Notes: a model not told the origin generated them from the letters alone. Counted from the stretch's first letter, positions 1 to 8,450 are shown. The stretch: DNA of 64,000 bases from UBA5078 sp040384465 (GCA_040384465.1 JAZKJF010000007.1:1-64000), one strand, 5' to 3'. Program-made: numbers and translations.

Positions 1-90
1 GCAGGCCTTGGCAGGACCGTTGAGCGCCATGGATGGCGCGAACCGAGCCCTACAGGGATGTATTCACGGGCGTGTCCTGTCAAGGCCTGC
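1..90. repeat. Long-hairpin intergenic repeat, copy A (56-nt core type)
   Basis: The arms at 1-17 and 74-90 are reverse complements at 16 of 17 positions. They end in GGAC and GTCC against a 56-nt core (18-73). The core contains a small internal hairpin (GCGCCAT, GG, ATGGCGC) and the string GAGCCCTACAGGGATG. The same core, inverted and slightly diverged, occurs at 4629-4684. The element sits downstream of ribA, at the end of the rib operon. The copy may extend left of the window. Function unknown; a transcript folding into a long stem could act in mRNA stability or termination. Confidence 0.8.
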
Positions 91-118
91 CCCACCCCCC
101 GATCGACCCACAGAGTGA

Positions 119-712
119 TTAGTCGTCGTGCGTAAGATGCCCCATCTTGGTCGCTTTCACGGCCAGATAAGCTTTGTTGTGCAGGTTATGACCGGTATGA
201 ATCGGCACCCGCTCCGTGACACTGACCCCGATTGCCTCCATCCCTGCTACCTTCGCCGGATTATTGGTCAGCAACCGCAACGCCTTGACTCCGAAATGCG
301 CCAGCATCGGCCGACAGATCTCGTACTCACGCCCATCCGCCAGAAAGCCCAGACGCTCGTTCGCCTCTACCGTGTCCGCCCCAGCATCCTGCAGCGCATA
401 AGCCCTGATCTTGTTCAGCAAGCCGATGCCGCGCCCTTCCTGACGCAGATAGAGAATCAGACCACGCCCTTCTTTCGCGATGTGCTGCATCGCGTACTGC
501 AATTGCGGACCGCAGTCGCAGCGCAGACTGAACAGCGCGTCGCCGGTCAGACATTCGGAATGCACACGGCACAAGACCGGTTCATCGCTGCTCAAGTCCC
601 CCATAGCCAGCACGACATGTTCTTTGCCGGTATGGGCATCTTCGAAACCGTGAATGGTAAAGTCACCCCATTCGGTGGGCAGCATCGCTCCTGCCACGTA
701 TTTAACTTGCAC
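119..712 (-). CDS. ribA: GTP cyclohydrolase II
   Basis: Converts GTP to 2,5-diamino-6-ribosylamino-4(3H)-pyrimidinone 5'-phosphate, formate and pyrophosphate, the first committed step of riboflavin synthesis. At 197 residues it has the usual length of the stand-alone enzyme. The zinc ligands Cys54, Cys65 and Cys67 are present (HSECLTGDALFSLRCDCG), followed by EGRGIGLLNKIRAY and the DTVEANERLGF segment, all family hallmarks. It is the last gene of a minus-strand operon and lies 32 nt after pgpA. A full GTP cyclohydrolase II is needed because the C-terminal half of the ribBA product at 3340-4497 has lost the zinc cysteines. Function is effectively certain. Confidence 0.97.
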   Translation of the reverse strand: MQVKYVAGAMLPTEWGDFTIHGFEDAHTGKEHVVLAMGDLSSDEPVLCRVHSECLTGDALFSLRCDCGPQLQYAMQHIAKEGRGLILYLRQEGRGIGLLNKIRAYALQDAGADTVEANERLGFLADGREYEICRPMLAHFGVKALRLLTNNPAKVAGMEAIGVSVTERVPIHTGHNLHNKAYLAVKATKMGHLTHDD

Positions 713-744
713 TGAATCTTTCCTCTCTCGTAACCGAAACCTGA

Positions 745-1221
745 TTAGCCTGATATATACGCTGCAGCCTGCAGACAGATCAGTGCCATGACGCCCGCCA
801 GCACATCATCGATCATTACCCCGAAGCCACCTTTGACATGCTTGTCGAGCCAGCGAATCGGCCAGGGCTTCACAATGTCGAAGAACCGGAACAGAACGAA
901 ACCGACAACAATCCACAACCAGCCCGGCGGCGCCAAGAACATGGTGATCCAGTAACCGACAAACTCGTCCCAGACTATGCCGCCGTGGTCATGCACGCCG
1001 ATATCACGCGTCGTTTTGTCACAGAGCCAGATACCGATCAACGTGGCGGCAAGCAGAAACAACAGGTACAGCGGCCAACTCATGGCAGGCAGCAATAGAT
1101 ACAAGGCCACACCCATCAGCGTGCCAAAGGTGCCGGGGGCGACAGGCGCCGCGCCACTGCCAAACCCGAAGGCAGCAAAATGCACAGGATTGCGCCAGAC
1201 TGAACGCGGTGTGGTTGCCAT
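745..1221 (-). CDS. pgpA: Phosphatidylglycerophosphatase A
   Basis: Inner-membrane phosphatase that dephosphorylates phosphatidylglycerophosphate to phosphatidylglycerol. The 158-residue product shows the PgpA signatures: a Gly-rich GFGSGAAPVAPGTFGT near the N-terminus, the acidic metal-binding stretches HDHGGIVWDEFVG and FDIVKPWPI, and MIDDVLAG near the C-terminus. Three to four hydrophobic segments lie between them. The ATG (1219-1221) shares one base with the TGA of thiL (TGATG), so the two are probably translationally coupled. The thiL-pgpA order downstream of nusB is standard in gammaproteobacteria. Confidence 0.95.
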   Translation of the reverse strand: MATTPRSVWRNPVHFAAFGFGSGAAPVAPGTFGTLMGVALYLLLPAMSWPLYLLFLLAATLIGIWLCDKTTRDIGVHDHGGIVWDEFVGYWITMFLAPPGWLWIVVGFVLFRFFDIVKPWPIRWLDKHVKGGFGVMIDDVLAGVMALICLQAAAYISG

Positions 1222-2255
1222 CAGCGACGCTCCTGGGAACCGGCCACGGCAGTGCCATCGGCAGGGAAGTGATTATAGCCGCGCACGCTCAAATCCACTG
1301 TCTCACCATCACGTTGCCAGCGCACGCCCTGCCCCGCGACCATGTGACCGATGCACGCCACCGGGGTGCCAGCCTCGCGCATCTGCTGTTCGAGCATCTC
1401 GGTGTGATCGGACGGCACGGTGAAACACAGCTCATAATCATCGCCACCTCCCAACGCCAATGCCAGGCGCTCCTCCTCGGGAATCAGCGCACGAAAGGCG
1501 TGGGACAGCGGCAAGGCATCGACATTGACGACAGCGCCAAGACCGCTGGCACGGGCAATGTGGCCGAGATCGGAAGCCAGTCCGTCGGAGATGTCGATGG
1601 CGGCCGAGGCCTGTTGGCGCAGCTGCAGAGCGGCACGCACTCTGGATTCGGGCAGATGGAAAGCATCGATCAATGCCTGTCGCTGCGCGGGCGTCGCACG
1701 CTGGTCGTCCGCCTTCCCCTGCAGCAGCATCAGCCCGGCAGCCGCATCCCCGAGCGTCCCGGTGACATAGATCATGTCCCCCTCTTGAGCGCCGCTGCGC
1801 AGCAGTGCTGCTCCTTGTGAGACTCTGCCGTGAACCTGGATACAGACTGTCAACGCTCCTCGGTCCGGGTGACAGGCCGTGGTGTCGCCACCGACGAGGG
1901 GGCAGGCGTGCGCGCTGGCCACAACGCCGAGTCCTGCGCTGAAACGTTCCAGCCAGTGCGGGTCGGCGTGAGGAAGACTCAAAGCGAGAGTAAAGCAGAC
2001 AGGCTGGGCGCCCATGGCGGCGAGATCGCTGAGATTGACCAATAAAACCCGCTGTCCAAGCAGGTAAGGATCGCTGTCAGCCAGGAAATGCACTCCCTCT
2101 TGCAGCAAATCCATAGACATTACAAGCTCTTGCCCGGGTCCGACCCGCAACAGGGCGGCGTCGTCGCCGATGCCGAGCGCGACACCAGGCGCTGCGAAGG
2201 CCAGTTCACTGCGCTGGAAATAGCGGCGGATGATGTCGAATTCATCGGAAGCCAC
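1221..2255 (-). CDS. thiL: Thiamine-monophosphate kinase
   Basis: Phosphorylates thiamine monophosphate to the cofactor thiamine pyrophosphate. The product has 344 residues, slightly longer than the E. coli enzyme. The AIR-synthase-type fold is recognisable: GIGDDAA at residues 28-34, then SMDLLQEGVHF, GGDTTAC, YVTGTLGDAAAGL, AIDISDGLASDLGHI and GGGDDYELCF. The acidic residues of these motifs bind magnesium and ATP. It follows nusB after a 46-nt spacer and overlaps pgpA by one base. The spacer has an AT-rich, repetitive run (about 2274-2310) that places the stretch AAATTTCGAG just after the nusB stop region; no function is assigned to it. Confidence 0.96.
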   Translation of the reverse strand: MASDEFDIIRRYFQRSELAFAAPGVALGIGDDAALLRVGPGQELVMSMDLLQEGVHFLADSDPYLLGQRVLLVNLSDLAAMGAQPVCFTLALSLPHADPHWLERFSAGLGVVASAHACPLVGGDTTACHPDRGALTVCIQVHGRVSQGAALLRSGAQEGDMIYVTGTLGDAAAGLMLLQGKADDQRATPAQRQALIDAFHLPESRVRAALQLRQQASAAIDISDGLASDLGHIARASGLGAVVNVDALPLSHAFRALIPEEERLALALGGGDDYELCFTVPSDHTEMLEQQMREAGTPVACIGHMVAGQGVRWQRDGETVDLSVRGYNHFPADGTAVAGSQERR

Positions 2256-2301
2256 GTTGGGAAACCTCGGGTTTCAGATCTCGGAAATCAGATTTCGGAT
2301 A

Positions 2302-2853
2302 TCAAATTTCGAGAGTCCGGATGGAGCGGGCGGCACGATCGAGAATGCCATTGATGTACTTGTGGCCGTCGGTGGCACCAAACACCTTTGCCAGTTCCAC
2401 ACACTCATGGATGACCACTTTGTAGGGCACATCGATACGATGCAGCAGTTCGTACATACCGTAGCGCAACAACGACAGCTCGACCGGGTCAAGCGCGTCA
2501 AGACTGCGATCCAGCATCGGTTCCAGCGCTGCATCCAGCTCTTTGACGAGCGGGGGAATGGCAGGAAAGACTTCGTGGAAATAGGCCCAGTCGATCTTGC
2601 CCAGATAGTAGCTGCGAAACTCTGCCTGAATATCGGCTACCGGCGCACGGGCAATCTGCCACTGATACAGCGCTTGCAGGACCATGCGCCGAGCCTTCTG
2701 GCGCTCCGACAGCTTCTTCTTGGAATCGTCGCGCGCTGCCGCCGACAATGGCGGCCGAGCACCTGGCAGACTGGGATCGGCCTCGAGTTTTGCAGAGAGA
2801 GGCTTCGCCACCAGAGATTCCAATGATTCGGGTTTAACAGACACTTGTATCAC
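2302..2853 (-). CDS. nusB: Transcription antitermination factor NusB
   Basis: RNA-binding partner of NusE (S10) in rRNA transcription antitermination. At 183 residues it is longer than the roughly 140-residue E. coli protein because of a 40-residue, low-complexity N-terminal extension. The NusB fold begins at KLSERQKARRMVLQALYQWQ. The C-terminal half has the expected LRYGMYELLHRIDVPYKVVI and ECVELAKVFGATDGHKYINGILD. The ATG sits immediately beside the ribH stop (2854), so the genes are co-translated. A shorter start at an internal residue cannot be excluded, but no better ribosome-binding site is evident. Confidence 0.95.
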   Translation of the reverse strand: MIQVSVKPESLESLVAKPLSAKLEADPSLPGARPPLSAAARDDSKKKLSERQKARRMVLQALYQWQIARAPVADIQAEFRSYYLGKIDWAYFHEVFPAIPPLVKELDAALEPMLDRSLDALDPVELSLLRYGMYELLHRIDVPYKVVIHECVELAKVFGATDGHKYINGILDRAARSIRTLEI

Positions 2854-3333
2854 CTACAGCAACTTCAATTTATTGATAACGCTGACCATTTCGAGCGCAC
2901 TTAGCGCAGCTTCCGCGCCTTTGTTACCAGCCTTGGTACCAGCACGTTCGATAGCTTGTTCGATCGTGTCGACAGTCAGGACACCGAAGGCTACCGGAAT
3001 ACGGCTCTCTAGGCTGACAACACTCAGCCCCTTCACGCACTCACCAGCGACGTACTCAAAATGCGGCGTGCCGCCACGGATCACGGCGCCCAGGGCAATG
3101 ACCGCGTCGTAGGTACCTGTCGCCAGCACATTGCGAGTCAGCACCGGCAGTTCGAACGCACCGGGTGCTTTGATGACCGTGATGTCTTCATCCGCCACAC
3201 CATGACGGCGCAGGGCATCGATTGCGCCTTCGAGCAGCTTGTCGACGACAAAACTGTTGAAGCGCGCCACCACGATGGCATAGGCTGCCTTCTCGGCGAT
3301 CAGTGTTCCCTCTATTACCTTGATATTATTCAT
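2854..3333 (-). CDS. ribH: 6,7-dimethyl-8-ribityllumazine synthase
   Basis: Condenses 5-amino-6-ribitylaminouracil with 3,4-dihydroxy-2-butanone 4-phosphate, the penultimate riboflavin step, normally as an icosahedral or decameric shell. The 159 residues match the family. Landmarks are ARFNSFVVDKLLEGA, IKAPGAFELPV, ALGAVIRGGTPHFEYV (including the catalytic-region His) and LTVDTIEQAIERAGTKAGNKG near the C-terminus. It follows ribBA by 6 nt and abuts nusB, which is the classical ribH-nusB order. A GGTGAGGG Shine-Dalgarno stretch lies just upstream of the ATG. Confidence 0.97.
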   Translation of the reverse strand: MNNIKVIEGTLIAEKAAYAIVVARFNSFVVDKLLEGAIDALRRHGVADEDITVIKAPGAFELPVLTRNVLATGTYDAVIALGAVIRGGTPHFEYVAGECVKGLSVVSLESRIPVAFGVLTVDTIEQAIERAGTKAGNKGAEAALSALEMVSVINKLKLL

Positions 3334-3339
3334 TTTCCC

Positions 3340-4497
3340 TCACCTGTTATTCGAAAATTCGCGCGCTTCCGCTGACTGCATGAAGGCTTCGTCAAACGGG
3401 ACAAACTCCACCACCTCCAGATCAAAACCGGAAATGGCATGGTAGCGGGCCGGATAACTGAGCAGACGCATCTTGCCGACACCGAGGTCACGCAGTATCT
3501 GCGAGCCGGTGCCGATGGTCAGATCGTTGCCCTTTCTTGCAGCCCGTGGGGTTCCGCTCTCATCCCCGAAGGCGTTGTTCAGCGTCTCGTTGATGTCCTC
3601 CGCATATTCTGCGCCGGATAGTAACACAGCCACCCCCCGGCCTTCCTGTGCGATTCGCGCCAGGGCGGCACCAAAGGACCAGGATGGCCACGCCGGGTTC
3701 ACCACATCGCAGACATCGCGCAGGGTATTGGCGACGTGAACACGCACCAGCGTCGGCTCGGTCGCCTTGATCTCGCCCATGGTGAACGCCAGATGCGGCC
3801 CGCCCTGAATGGTGTCCTTGAAGGTGTGCACGGTGAACTCGCCATGTTCGGTCTGGACAGAGTGGCTGTCCTTACGGACCACCGTGCGTTCGTTGGCGAT
3901 GCGGTAATGGATCAGATCAACAATGGTGCCGATCTTCAAGCCATGCTTCTGCGCGAAGATTTCCAGATCCGGCCGCCGAGCCATGGTGCCGTCGTCGTTC
4001 ATGATCTCGACAATCGCCGCTGCCGGAGCGAAACCAGCCAGCCGTGCCAGATCACAGCCAGCCTCTGTATGACCAGCCCGCTGCAGTACTCCGCCAGGCT
4101 GCGCCATGATCGGGAACACATGGCCAGGCTGCACGATGTCGTCTGGCTTGCTGTCGCGCGCCACTGCCACCTGAATAGTGCGCGCACGGTCAGCGGCGGA
4201 GATGCCCGTCGTCACCCCGGTCGCGGCCTCGATGGACGCCGTGAAGTTGGTGGCAAACTGGGTTCCGTTCTTGCTGACCATGGGCCGCAGGTTGAGGAAC
4301 TCGCAGCGCTCGCGGCTGAGGGTGAGGCAGATCAGCCCGCGCGCGTTGGTCGCCATGAAGTTGATGTCTTCGGTACGCACGCGCTCGGCGGCGATGACGA
4401 TGTCACCTTCGTTTTCGCGATCTTCGTCGTCCATCAGGATGACCATGCGGCCCTGGCGGATGTCTTCGATAATTTCTTCAACGGTGTTCAGTTTCAT
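3340..4497 (-). CDS. ribBA: 3,4-dihydroxy-2-butanone 4-phosphate synthase with degenerate GTP cyclohydrolase II-like domain
   Basis: The N-terminal half (about residues 1-205) is a complete DHBP synthase, which converts ribulose 5-phosphate to the four-carbon riboflavin precursor. MDDEDRENEGDIV and QPGHVFPI, followed by the HTEAGCDL motif, are intact. The C-terminal half aligns in order with GTP cyclohydrolase II, but the zinc-binding HSECxxxxxxxxxxCxC is replaced by HVANTLRDVCDVVNP, so zinc chemistry is unlikely. This arrangement, often written RibBX, is common in gammaproteobacteria that also have a separate ribA, as here. No FMN riboswitch is visible in the 230 nt upstream, which instead hold repeats. 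Confidence 0.93.
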   Translation of the reverse strand: MKLNTVEEIIEDIRQGRMVILMDDEDRENEGDIVIAAERVRTEDINFMATNARGLICLTLSRERCEFLNLRPMVSKNGTQFATNFTASIEAATGVTTGISAADRARTIQVAVARDSKPDDIVQPGHVFPIMAQPGGVLQRAGHTEAGCDLARLAGFAPAAAIVEIMNDDGTMARRPDLEIFAQKHGLKIGTIVDLIHYRIANERTVVRKDSHSVQTEHGEFTVHTFKDTIQGGPHLAFTMGEIKATEPTLVRVHVANTLRDVCDVVNPAWPSWSFGAALARIAQEGRGVAVLLSGAEYAEDINETLNNAFGDESGTPRAARKGNDLTIGTGSQILRDLGVGKMRLLSYPARYHAISGFDLEVVEFVPFDEAFMQSAEAREFSNNR

Positions 4498-4516
4498 GTT
4501 TGCTCAATTACTCACT

Positions 4517-4582
4517 TGTATGGGCCAGCCCTGCTGGCGACCTGTACTCTGCACTCTGTATGAGCCAGCCTTGCTGGCGACC
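4517..4582. repeat. Two direct 26-nt repeats, each a small palindrome
   Basis: The 26-nt stretches 4517-4542 and 4557-4582 differ at two positions and are spaced by 40 nt. Each contains a self-complementary core (GCCAGC-CCT-GCTGGC in the first, with TT in place of CC in the second). They lie between ribE and ribBA, directly before hairpin copy B. The core resembles the short Pseudomonas-type REP units found elsewhere in the window. No coding or riboswitch signal is seen here. Confidence 0.7.
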
Positions 4583-4597
4583 AGCACTCCGCTTGTC

Positions 4598-4715
4598 GAT
4601 CTGAGCGACAGTTCGGAGCATTCAGGACACGCCACGTGAATACATCCCTGTAGGGCTCAATCGCGCCATCCCTGACGCTCAATGGTCCTGAGTGCTCCGA
4701 ACTGCCACTCAGATC
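4598..4715. repeat. Long-hairpin intergenic repeat, copy B (56-nt core type, inverted)
   Basis: The arms 4598-4628 and 4685-4715 pair at 28 of 31 positions plus one G-T wobble. They enclose a 56-nt core that is the reverse complement of the copy A core with some substitutions. The junction tetranucleotides GGAC and GTCC are kept although the rest of the stem is unrelated to copies C and D. The element lies inside the rib operon between ribE and ribBA. It would be transcribed and could uncouple upstream from downstream expression. Confidence 0.8.
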
Positions 4716-4730
4716 TTGTCAAGTGGTACA

Positions 4731-5396
4731 TCAGGCAAAACCTCTCTCGGCCAGGAACGCATGCGTCAGCTTGCCGGCTTCGCTGTCTGTTTCGTCGGCG
4801 GCGTGGTCGCCCTGCATCAGGCGCTCCAGATAGCGGCTGATGAGATCTACTTCCAGGTTCACTCGCTGCCCCGGGCGGTAGTCCTGAATGATGGTCTGAG
4901 CCTGGGTGTGTGGGATGATGTTCACGCTGAAAGTGGCGCCGTTGATAGTGTTCACGGTGAGGCTGGTGCCGTCGATGCAGATGGAACCCTTCTGGGCGAT
5001 GTATCTGGCTAGTGCCTTGGGGGCGCGGAAGTCCATGCGGACGCTGGCACCATCGGGGCGACGGTCGATCAACTCGCCAACGCCATCGACGTGGCCGCTG
5101 ACGATGTGTCCACCGAGGCGCTTGGTCGGGGTCAGGGCTTTCTCCAGATTCAGTTTCGCTCCCTTGCTCAGGCTGTGCAGTGTGGTCAGCTGCATGGTCT
5201 CGTTGGAGACGTCGGCCTCGAATTGCGTTGGTCCCAGACGGGTCACTGTCAGGCACACACCGTTGATGGCGATGCTATCGCCCAGCACGACGTCACTGAA
5301 ATCCAGCGTCGGGCTGTTCACGCTCAGGCGCCACTCGCCGCCTCTGAGCTGCAGGTCCGCCACCGTTCCCAGTGCTTCGATGATTCCCGTAAACAT
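4731..5396 (-). CDS. ribE: Riboflavin synthase, alpha chain
   Basis: Dismutates two 6,7-dimethyl-8-ribityllumazine molecules into riboflavin and 5-amino-6-ribitylaminouracil. The 221-residue product has the two tandem lumazine-binding repeats of the family. The first starts with MFTGIIEALGTV; the second contains GHIVSGHVDGVGEL and GTSLTVNTI. The ATG at 5396 is chosen because family members begin MFTGII and GAGGCGAC lies just upstream; an in-frame extension to 5471 looks untranslated. It follows ribD after 23 nt and precedes the repeat-filled gap before ribBA. Confidence 0.96.
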   Translation of the reverse strand: MFTGIIEALGTVADLQLRGGEWRLSVNSPTLDFSDVVLGDSIAINGVCLTVTRLGPTQFEADVSNETMQLTTLHSLSKGAKLNLEKALTPTKRLGGHIVSGHVDGVGELIDRRPDGASVRMDFRAPKALARYIAQKGSICIDGTSLTVNTINGATFSVNIIPHTQAQTIIQDYRPGQRVNLEVDLISRYLERLMQGDHAADETDSEAGKLTHAFLAERGFA

Positions 5397-5419
5397 GTTG
5401 TCGTCGCCTCGCGTCCCGC

Positions 5420-6556
5420 TCAATGATGGATGATGCGCGCCGTGATACGGCAGTCGCCGTCGAGCACGCACACGTCAATGATGTCGAGGCGCACACGGTC
5501 CGACATATGCCGCAGCCCCGGCAGATTCAGCAAAGGCTGTGCGTCGCTGCCCAGAAACATAGCGCCGATGTAAATGATGACCTCGTCGACCAGACCTGCC
5601 TTGATCATGGCGCCGCTCAGCGTGGGGCCGGACTCCAGCAGCACCTCGTTGCAAGCGTACTCATTGGCCAGACACTGCATGGCCGCCCGCAGATCCACGC
5701 GACCGCCCTGCTCCGTGGCGACTTCGCGCACGCTCGCACCGCTGTCGACAAAGCGCTCTGACTGCTGGCCATGCGGGCTGCACGTCAGCACCAGGGTGTC
5801 TCCCGGCAACGACAACAGCTTTGCTGCAGGGGGTGTCCGCAGCGCAGAGTCCAGAATAACTCGCAGAGGCTGACGCGCGGCGATCTCTTGCACTTGATCC
5901 GGTGTCAGATGAGAATCAGTCCATTGCTCGGGACGGACATTGAGGCTGGGGTTGTCAATCAGCACCGTGTTCACGCCCGTCATCACCGCGCACGCCGAGG
6001 CACGCAGACGCTGCACATCCGCTCTTGCGGCCGGGCCGGTGATCCACTGACTTTCCCCGGACGCCATCGCTGTGCGGCCATCCAGACTCATGGCGATCTT
6101 GCAACGCACATAGGGCAGTCCTTCGGTCATGCGTTTGATGAAGCCTCTGTTGAGGGCGCGGGACTCGTCCTCCATCAACGGGCCGCTGACCCGAATACCC
6201 GCGTCGCTTAGCGCCTGAATTCCCTTGCCCGACACGACGGGGTTCGGATCAAGCATACCGTAGATGACCTCGGTGACGCCGGCAGCGATCAACGCCTCGG
6301 TGCAGGGCGGGGTCTTGCCATGATGACAGCAGGGTTCGAGGGAGACATAAGCGATGGCACCCCGGGCTGCGTCACCGGCGTCCAGAAGGGCGTTGACTTC
6401 GGCGTGAGGATGACCGGGCTTCGCGTGCCAGCCGGTGCCGACAATCTCACCGTTCTTGACGATGACACAGCCCACGCGAGGGTTGGGTGTCGTCGAAAAG
6501 ACCTTGGCCGCCGCCGTTATGGCCACGTTCATGAAGTAAGCGGCAGTGCTGTTCAT
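5420..6556 (-). CDS. ribD: Bifunctional diaminohydroxyphosphoribosylaminopyrimidine deaminase / 5-amino-6-(5-phosphoribosylamino)uracil reductase
   Basis: Carries out the second and third steps of riboflavin synthesis. The N-terminal deaminase domain has HAE at 51-53 and the zinc ligands in EPCCHHGKTPPC (residues 74-85). The C-terminal NADPH-dependent reductase begins at about residue 150 (PYVRCKIAMSLDGRTA) and includes ASACAVMTGVNTVLIDNP and LLESGPTLSGAMI. The start at 6556 gives 378 residues and aligns with the family; the open frame extends to 6616 but overlaps nrdR. It lies 16 nt after nrdR, and the pair is a standard gammaproteobacterial unit. Confidence 0.96.
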   Translation of the reverse strand: MNSTAAYFMNVAITAAAKVFSTTPNPRVGCVIVKNGEIVGTGWHAKPGHPHAEVNALLDAGDAARGAIAYVSLEPCCHHGKTPPCTEALIAAGVTEVIYGMLDPNPVVSGKGIQALSDAGIRVSGPLMEDESRALNRGFIKRMTEGLPYVRCKIAMSLDGRTAMASGESQWITGPAARADVQRLRASACAVMTGVNTVLIDNPSLNVRPEQWTDSHLTPDQVQEIAARQPLRVILDSALRTPPAAKLLSLPGDTLVLTCSPHGQQSERFVDSGASVREVATEQGGRVDLRAAMQCLANEYACNEVLLESGPTLSGAMIKAGLVDEVIIYIGAMFLGSDAQPLLNLPGLRHMSDRVRLDIIDVCVLDGDCRITARIIHH

Positions 6557-6572
6557 CGCAGGATCCGGATGC

Positions 6573-7028
6573 TCAGTTATCGTTGGCCAGACGGTCGATT
6601 TCGGCACGGAACTCATTCAAATCCTTGAAGCTGCGATAGACCGAGGCGAAGCGCACGAAGGCCACCTCGTCGAGCTGACGCAGCTCCTGCATCACCTGCT
6701 CGCCCACCATGCGGGATGGCACTTCGCGTTCGCCCGTGGCGCGCAGGTAATTCTTGATGCGGTTGATGGCCTCATCGACTTTCTCGATGCTGACAGGGCG
6801 TTTCTCCAGCGCCTTGAGCAGCCCGGAATGCAGCTTGTTCTCGTCGAAGGGCTCGCGATTGCCGTTCGACTTCACGATGCGCGGCATCACCAGCTCGGCG
6901 CCCTCGAAGGTCGTGAAACGCTCGGCGCAGGTAATGCACTCGCGGCGGCGCCTCACCTGGTTGCCTTCGGACACCAGGCGTGAATCGATCACCTTGGTGT
7001 CCACTGCGTTACAAAAGGGACAATGCAT
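6573..7028 (-). CDS. nrdR: Transcriptional repressor NrdR
   Basis: ATP/dATP-sensing repressor of ribonucleotide reductase genes. The 151-residue protein opens with the four-cysteine zinc ribbon (Cys3, Cys6, Cys31, Cys34) holding the basic VRRRREC stretch that reads NrdR boxes. An ATP-cone follows from about residue 49 (PRIVKSNGNREPFDENKL). It lies between glyA and ribD, an arrangement conserved across the class. No NrdR box was recognised in the window, so its targets lie elsewhere. Confidence 0.97.
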   Translation of the reverse strand: MHCPFCNAVDTKVIDSRLVSEGNQVRRRRECITCAERFTTFEGAELVMPRIVKSNGNREPFDENKLHSGLLKALEKRPVSIEKVDEAINRIKNYLRATGEREVPSRMVGEQVMQELRQLDEVAFVRFASVYRSFKDLNEFRAEIDRLANDN

Positions 7029-7082
7029 AACCGAATCTGCCTGATGTCGTCGCTACAGACCCGGAGAACCCGGGCCTCTGGA

Positions 7083-8336
7083 TCAGCCGTAAACCGGGAA
7101 GCGCTCGCACAGGGCCAGCACTTTGCTTTTCACCTGTTCGATCACGGCTTCGTTCTCGATGTTGTCGAGAATGTCGCAGATCCAGTCGGTGAGTTGCGTC
7201 ACTTCCGCTTCCTTGAAACCGCGACGCGTGACGGCCGGGGAGCCGATGCGCAGACCGCTGGTGACGAACGGGGGGCGAGGGTCGTTGGGCACGGCGTTCT
7301 TGTTGACGGTGATATTGGCGCGGCCCAGTGCAGCGTCTGCATCCTTGCCGGTGATGCTTTGCTTGACCAGACTTAGCAGGAACAGGTGGTCGTCAGTGCC
7401 ATTGGAGACGATGTCATAGCCGCGCTTGATGAAGCCTGCTGCCATCGCTTGAGCGTTTTTCACGACCTGTTGCTGGTAAACCTTGAACTCGGGGCTCATG
7501 GCTTCCTTGAAGCAGACAGCCTTGGCGGCGATCACGTGCATCAGCGGGCCGCCCTGGCTCTCGGGGAATACGGCAAAATTCAGTTTCTTTTCCAGCTCCG
7601 GGTTGGCTTTGGCCAGAATCAGGCCGCCGCGCGGGCCACCCAGGGTTTTGTGCGTGGTAGACGTGGTGACATCGGCGATCTGCACAGGGCTGGGGTAAAC
7701 GCCTGCGGCCACGAGTCCGGCGACGTGCGCCATGTCAACCACGAACCAGGCGCCGACCATGTCAGCAATCTTGCGGAAGCGCTGCCAGTCCACGACGCGG
7801 GAATAGGCAGAGAAGCCAGCCACAATCATCTTGGGCTTGTGTTCGAGGGCGAGCCGCTCGACCTGATCGTAGTCGATCTCGCCGGTTGCACTGTTGAGGC
7901 CGTACTGGACCGCGTTGTAGATGCGGCCGGAGAAGCTGACGCTGGCGCCGTGAGTCAGGTGACCACCGTCCGCGAGACTCATGCCCAGAATAGTGTCGCC
8001 CGGCTTGACCAATGCCATGTAGACCGCTGCGTTGGCCTGGGACCCGGAGTGTGGTTGCACGTTGGCGTAGTCAGCTCCGAACAATTGCTTGGCGCGTTCG
8101 ATGGCCAGTGTTTCGACCACGTCGACATGTTCGCAGCCGCCGTAGTAGCGCTTGCCTGGATAGCCTTCCGCGTACTTGTTGGTCAGCACACTGCCTTGTG
8201 CTTCCATCACGCGCGGGCTGGTGTAATTCTCCGAAGCAATCAATTCGATATGGTGTTCCTGACGCTGGGCTTCCGCGTTGATGGCGGCGCTCAGTTCCGG
8301 ATCAAATTCCGCAATTGTCATTTCACTACTAAACAT
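7083..8336 (-). CDS. glyA: Serine hydroxymethyltransferase
   Basis: PLP enzyme that interconverts serine and glycine while charging tetrahydrofolate with a one-carbon unit. At 417 residues it matches the bacterial family. The PLP-lysine motif TTSTTHKTLGGPRGG, the YPGKRYYGGCE segment and HSGSQAN are intact. The start at 8336 is preferred over 8348 or 8321 because GGGGA stands five bases before it and the N-terminus then aligns with E. coli GlyA. It heads the minus-strand run into nrdR and the rib genes, separated from nrdR by 54 nt. Confidence 0.97.
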   Translation of the reverse strand: MFSSEMTIAEFDPELSAAINAEAQRQEHHIELIASENYTSPRVMEAQGSVLTNKYAEGYPGKRYYGGCEHVDVVETLAIERAKQLFGADYANVQPHSGSQANAAVYMALVKPGDTILGMSLADGGHLTHGASVSFSGRIYNAVQYGLNSATGEIDYDQVERLALEHKPKMIVAGFSAYSRVVDWQRFRKIADMVGAWFVVDMAHVAGLVAAGVYPSPVQIADVTTSTTHKTLGGPRGGLILAKANPELEKKLNFAVFPESQGGPLMHVIAAKAVCFKEAMSPEFKVYQQQVVKNAQAMAAGFIKRGYDIVSNGTDDHLFLLSLVKQSITGKDADAALGRANITVNKNAVPNDPRPPFVTSGLRIGSPAVTRRGFKEAEVTQLTDWICDILDNIENEAVIEQVKSKVLALCERFPVYG

Positions 8337-8450
8337 GCAATTCCCCATGGCAGGCCTAAGATTCAGTGGAGCGGCATTTTAACCCAAGGCTCCTGCCTGA
8401 GCACCCACAATCTTGAAACTAATCACTCCGCATGCCGGTCGTCGATGCGA

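Noticed and set aside
4598..4715. attC-like integron site because of the conserved core and variable stems
   Set aside because: No integrase, no cassette array and no core-site GTTRRRY/RYYYAAC pair at the ends.
4498..4730. FMN riboswitch upstream of ribBA
   Set aside because: The conserved core stretches of the element were not found; the region is filled with repeats.
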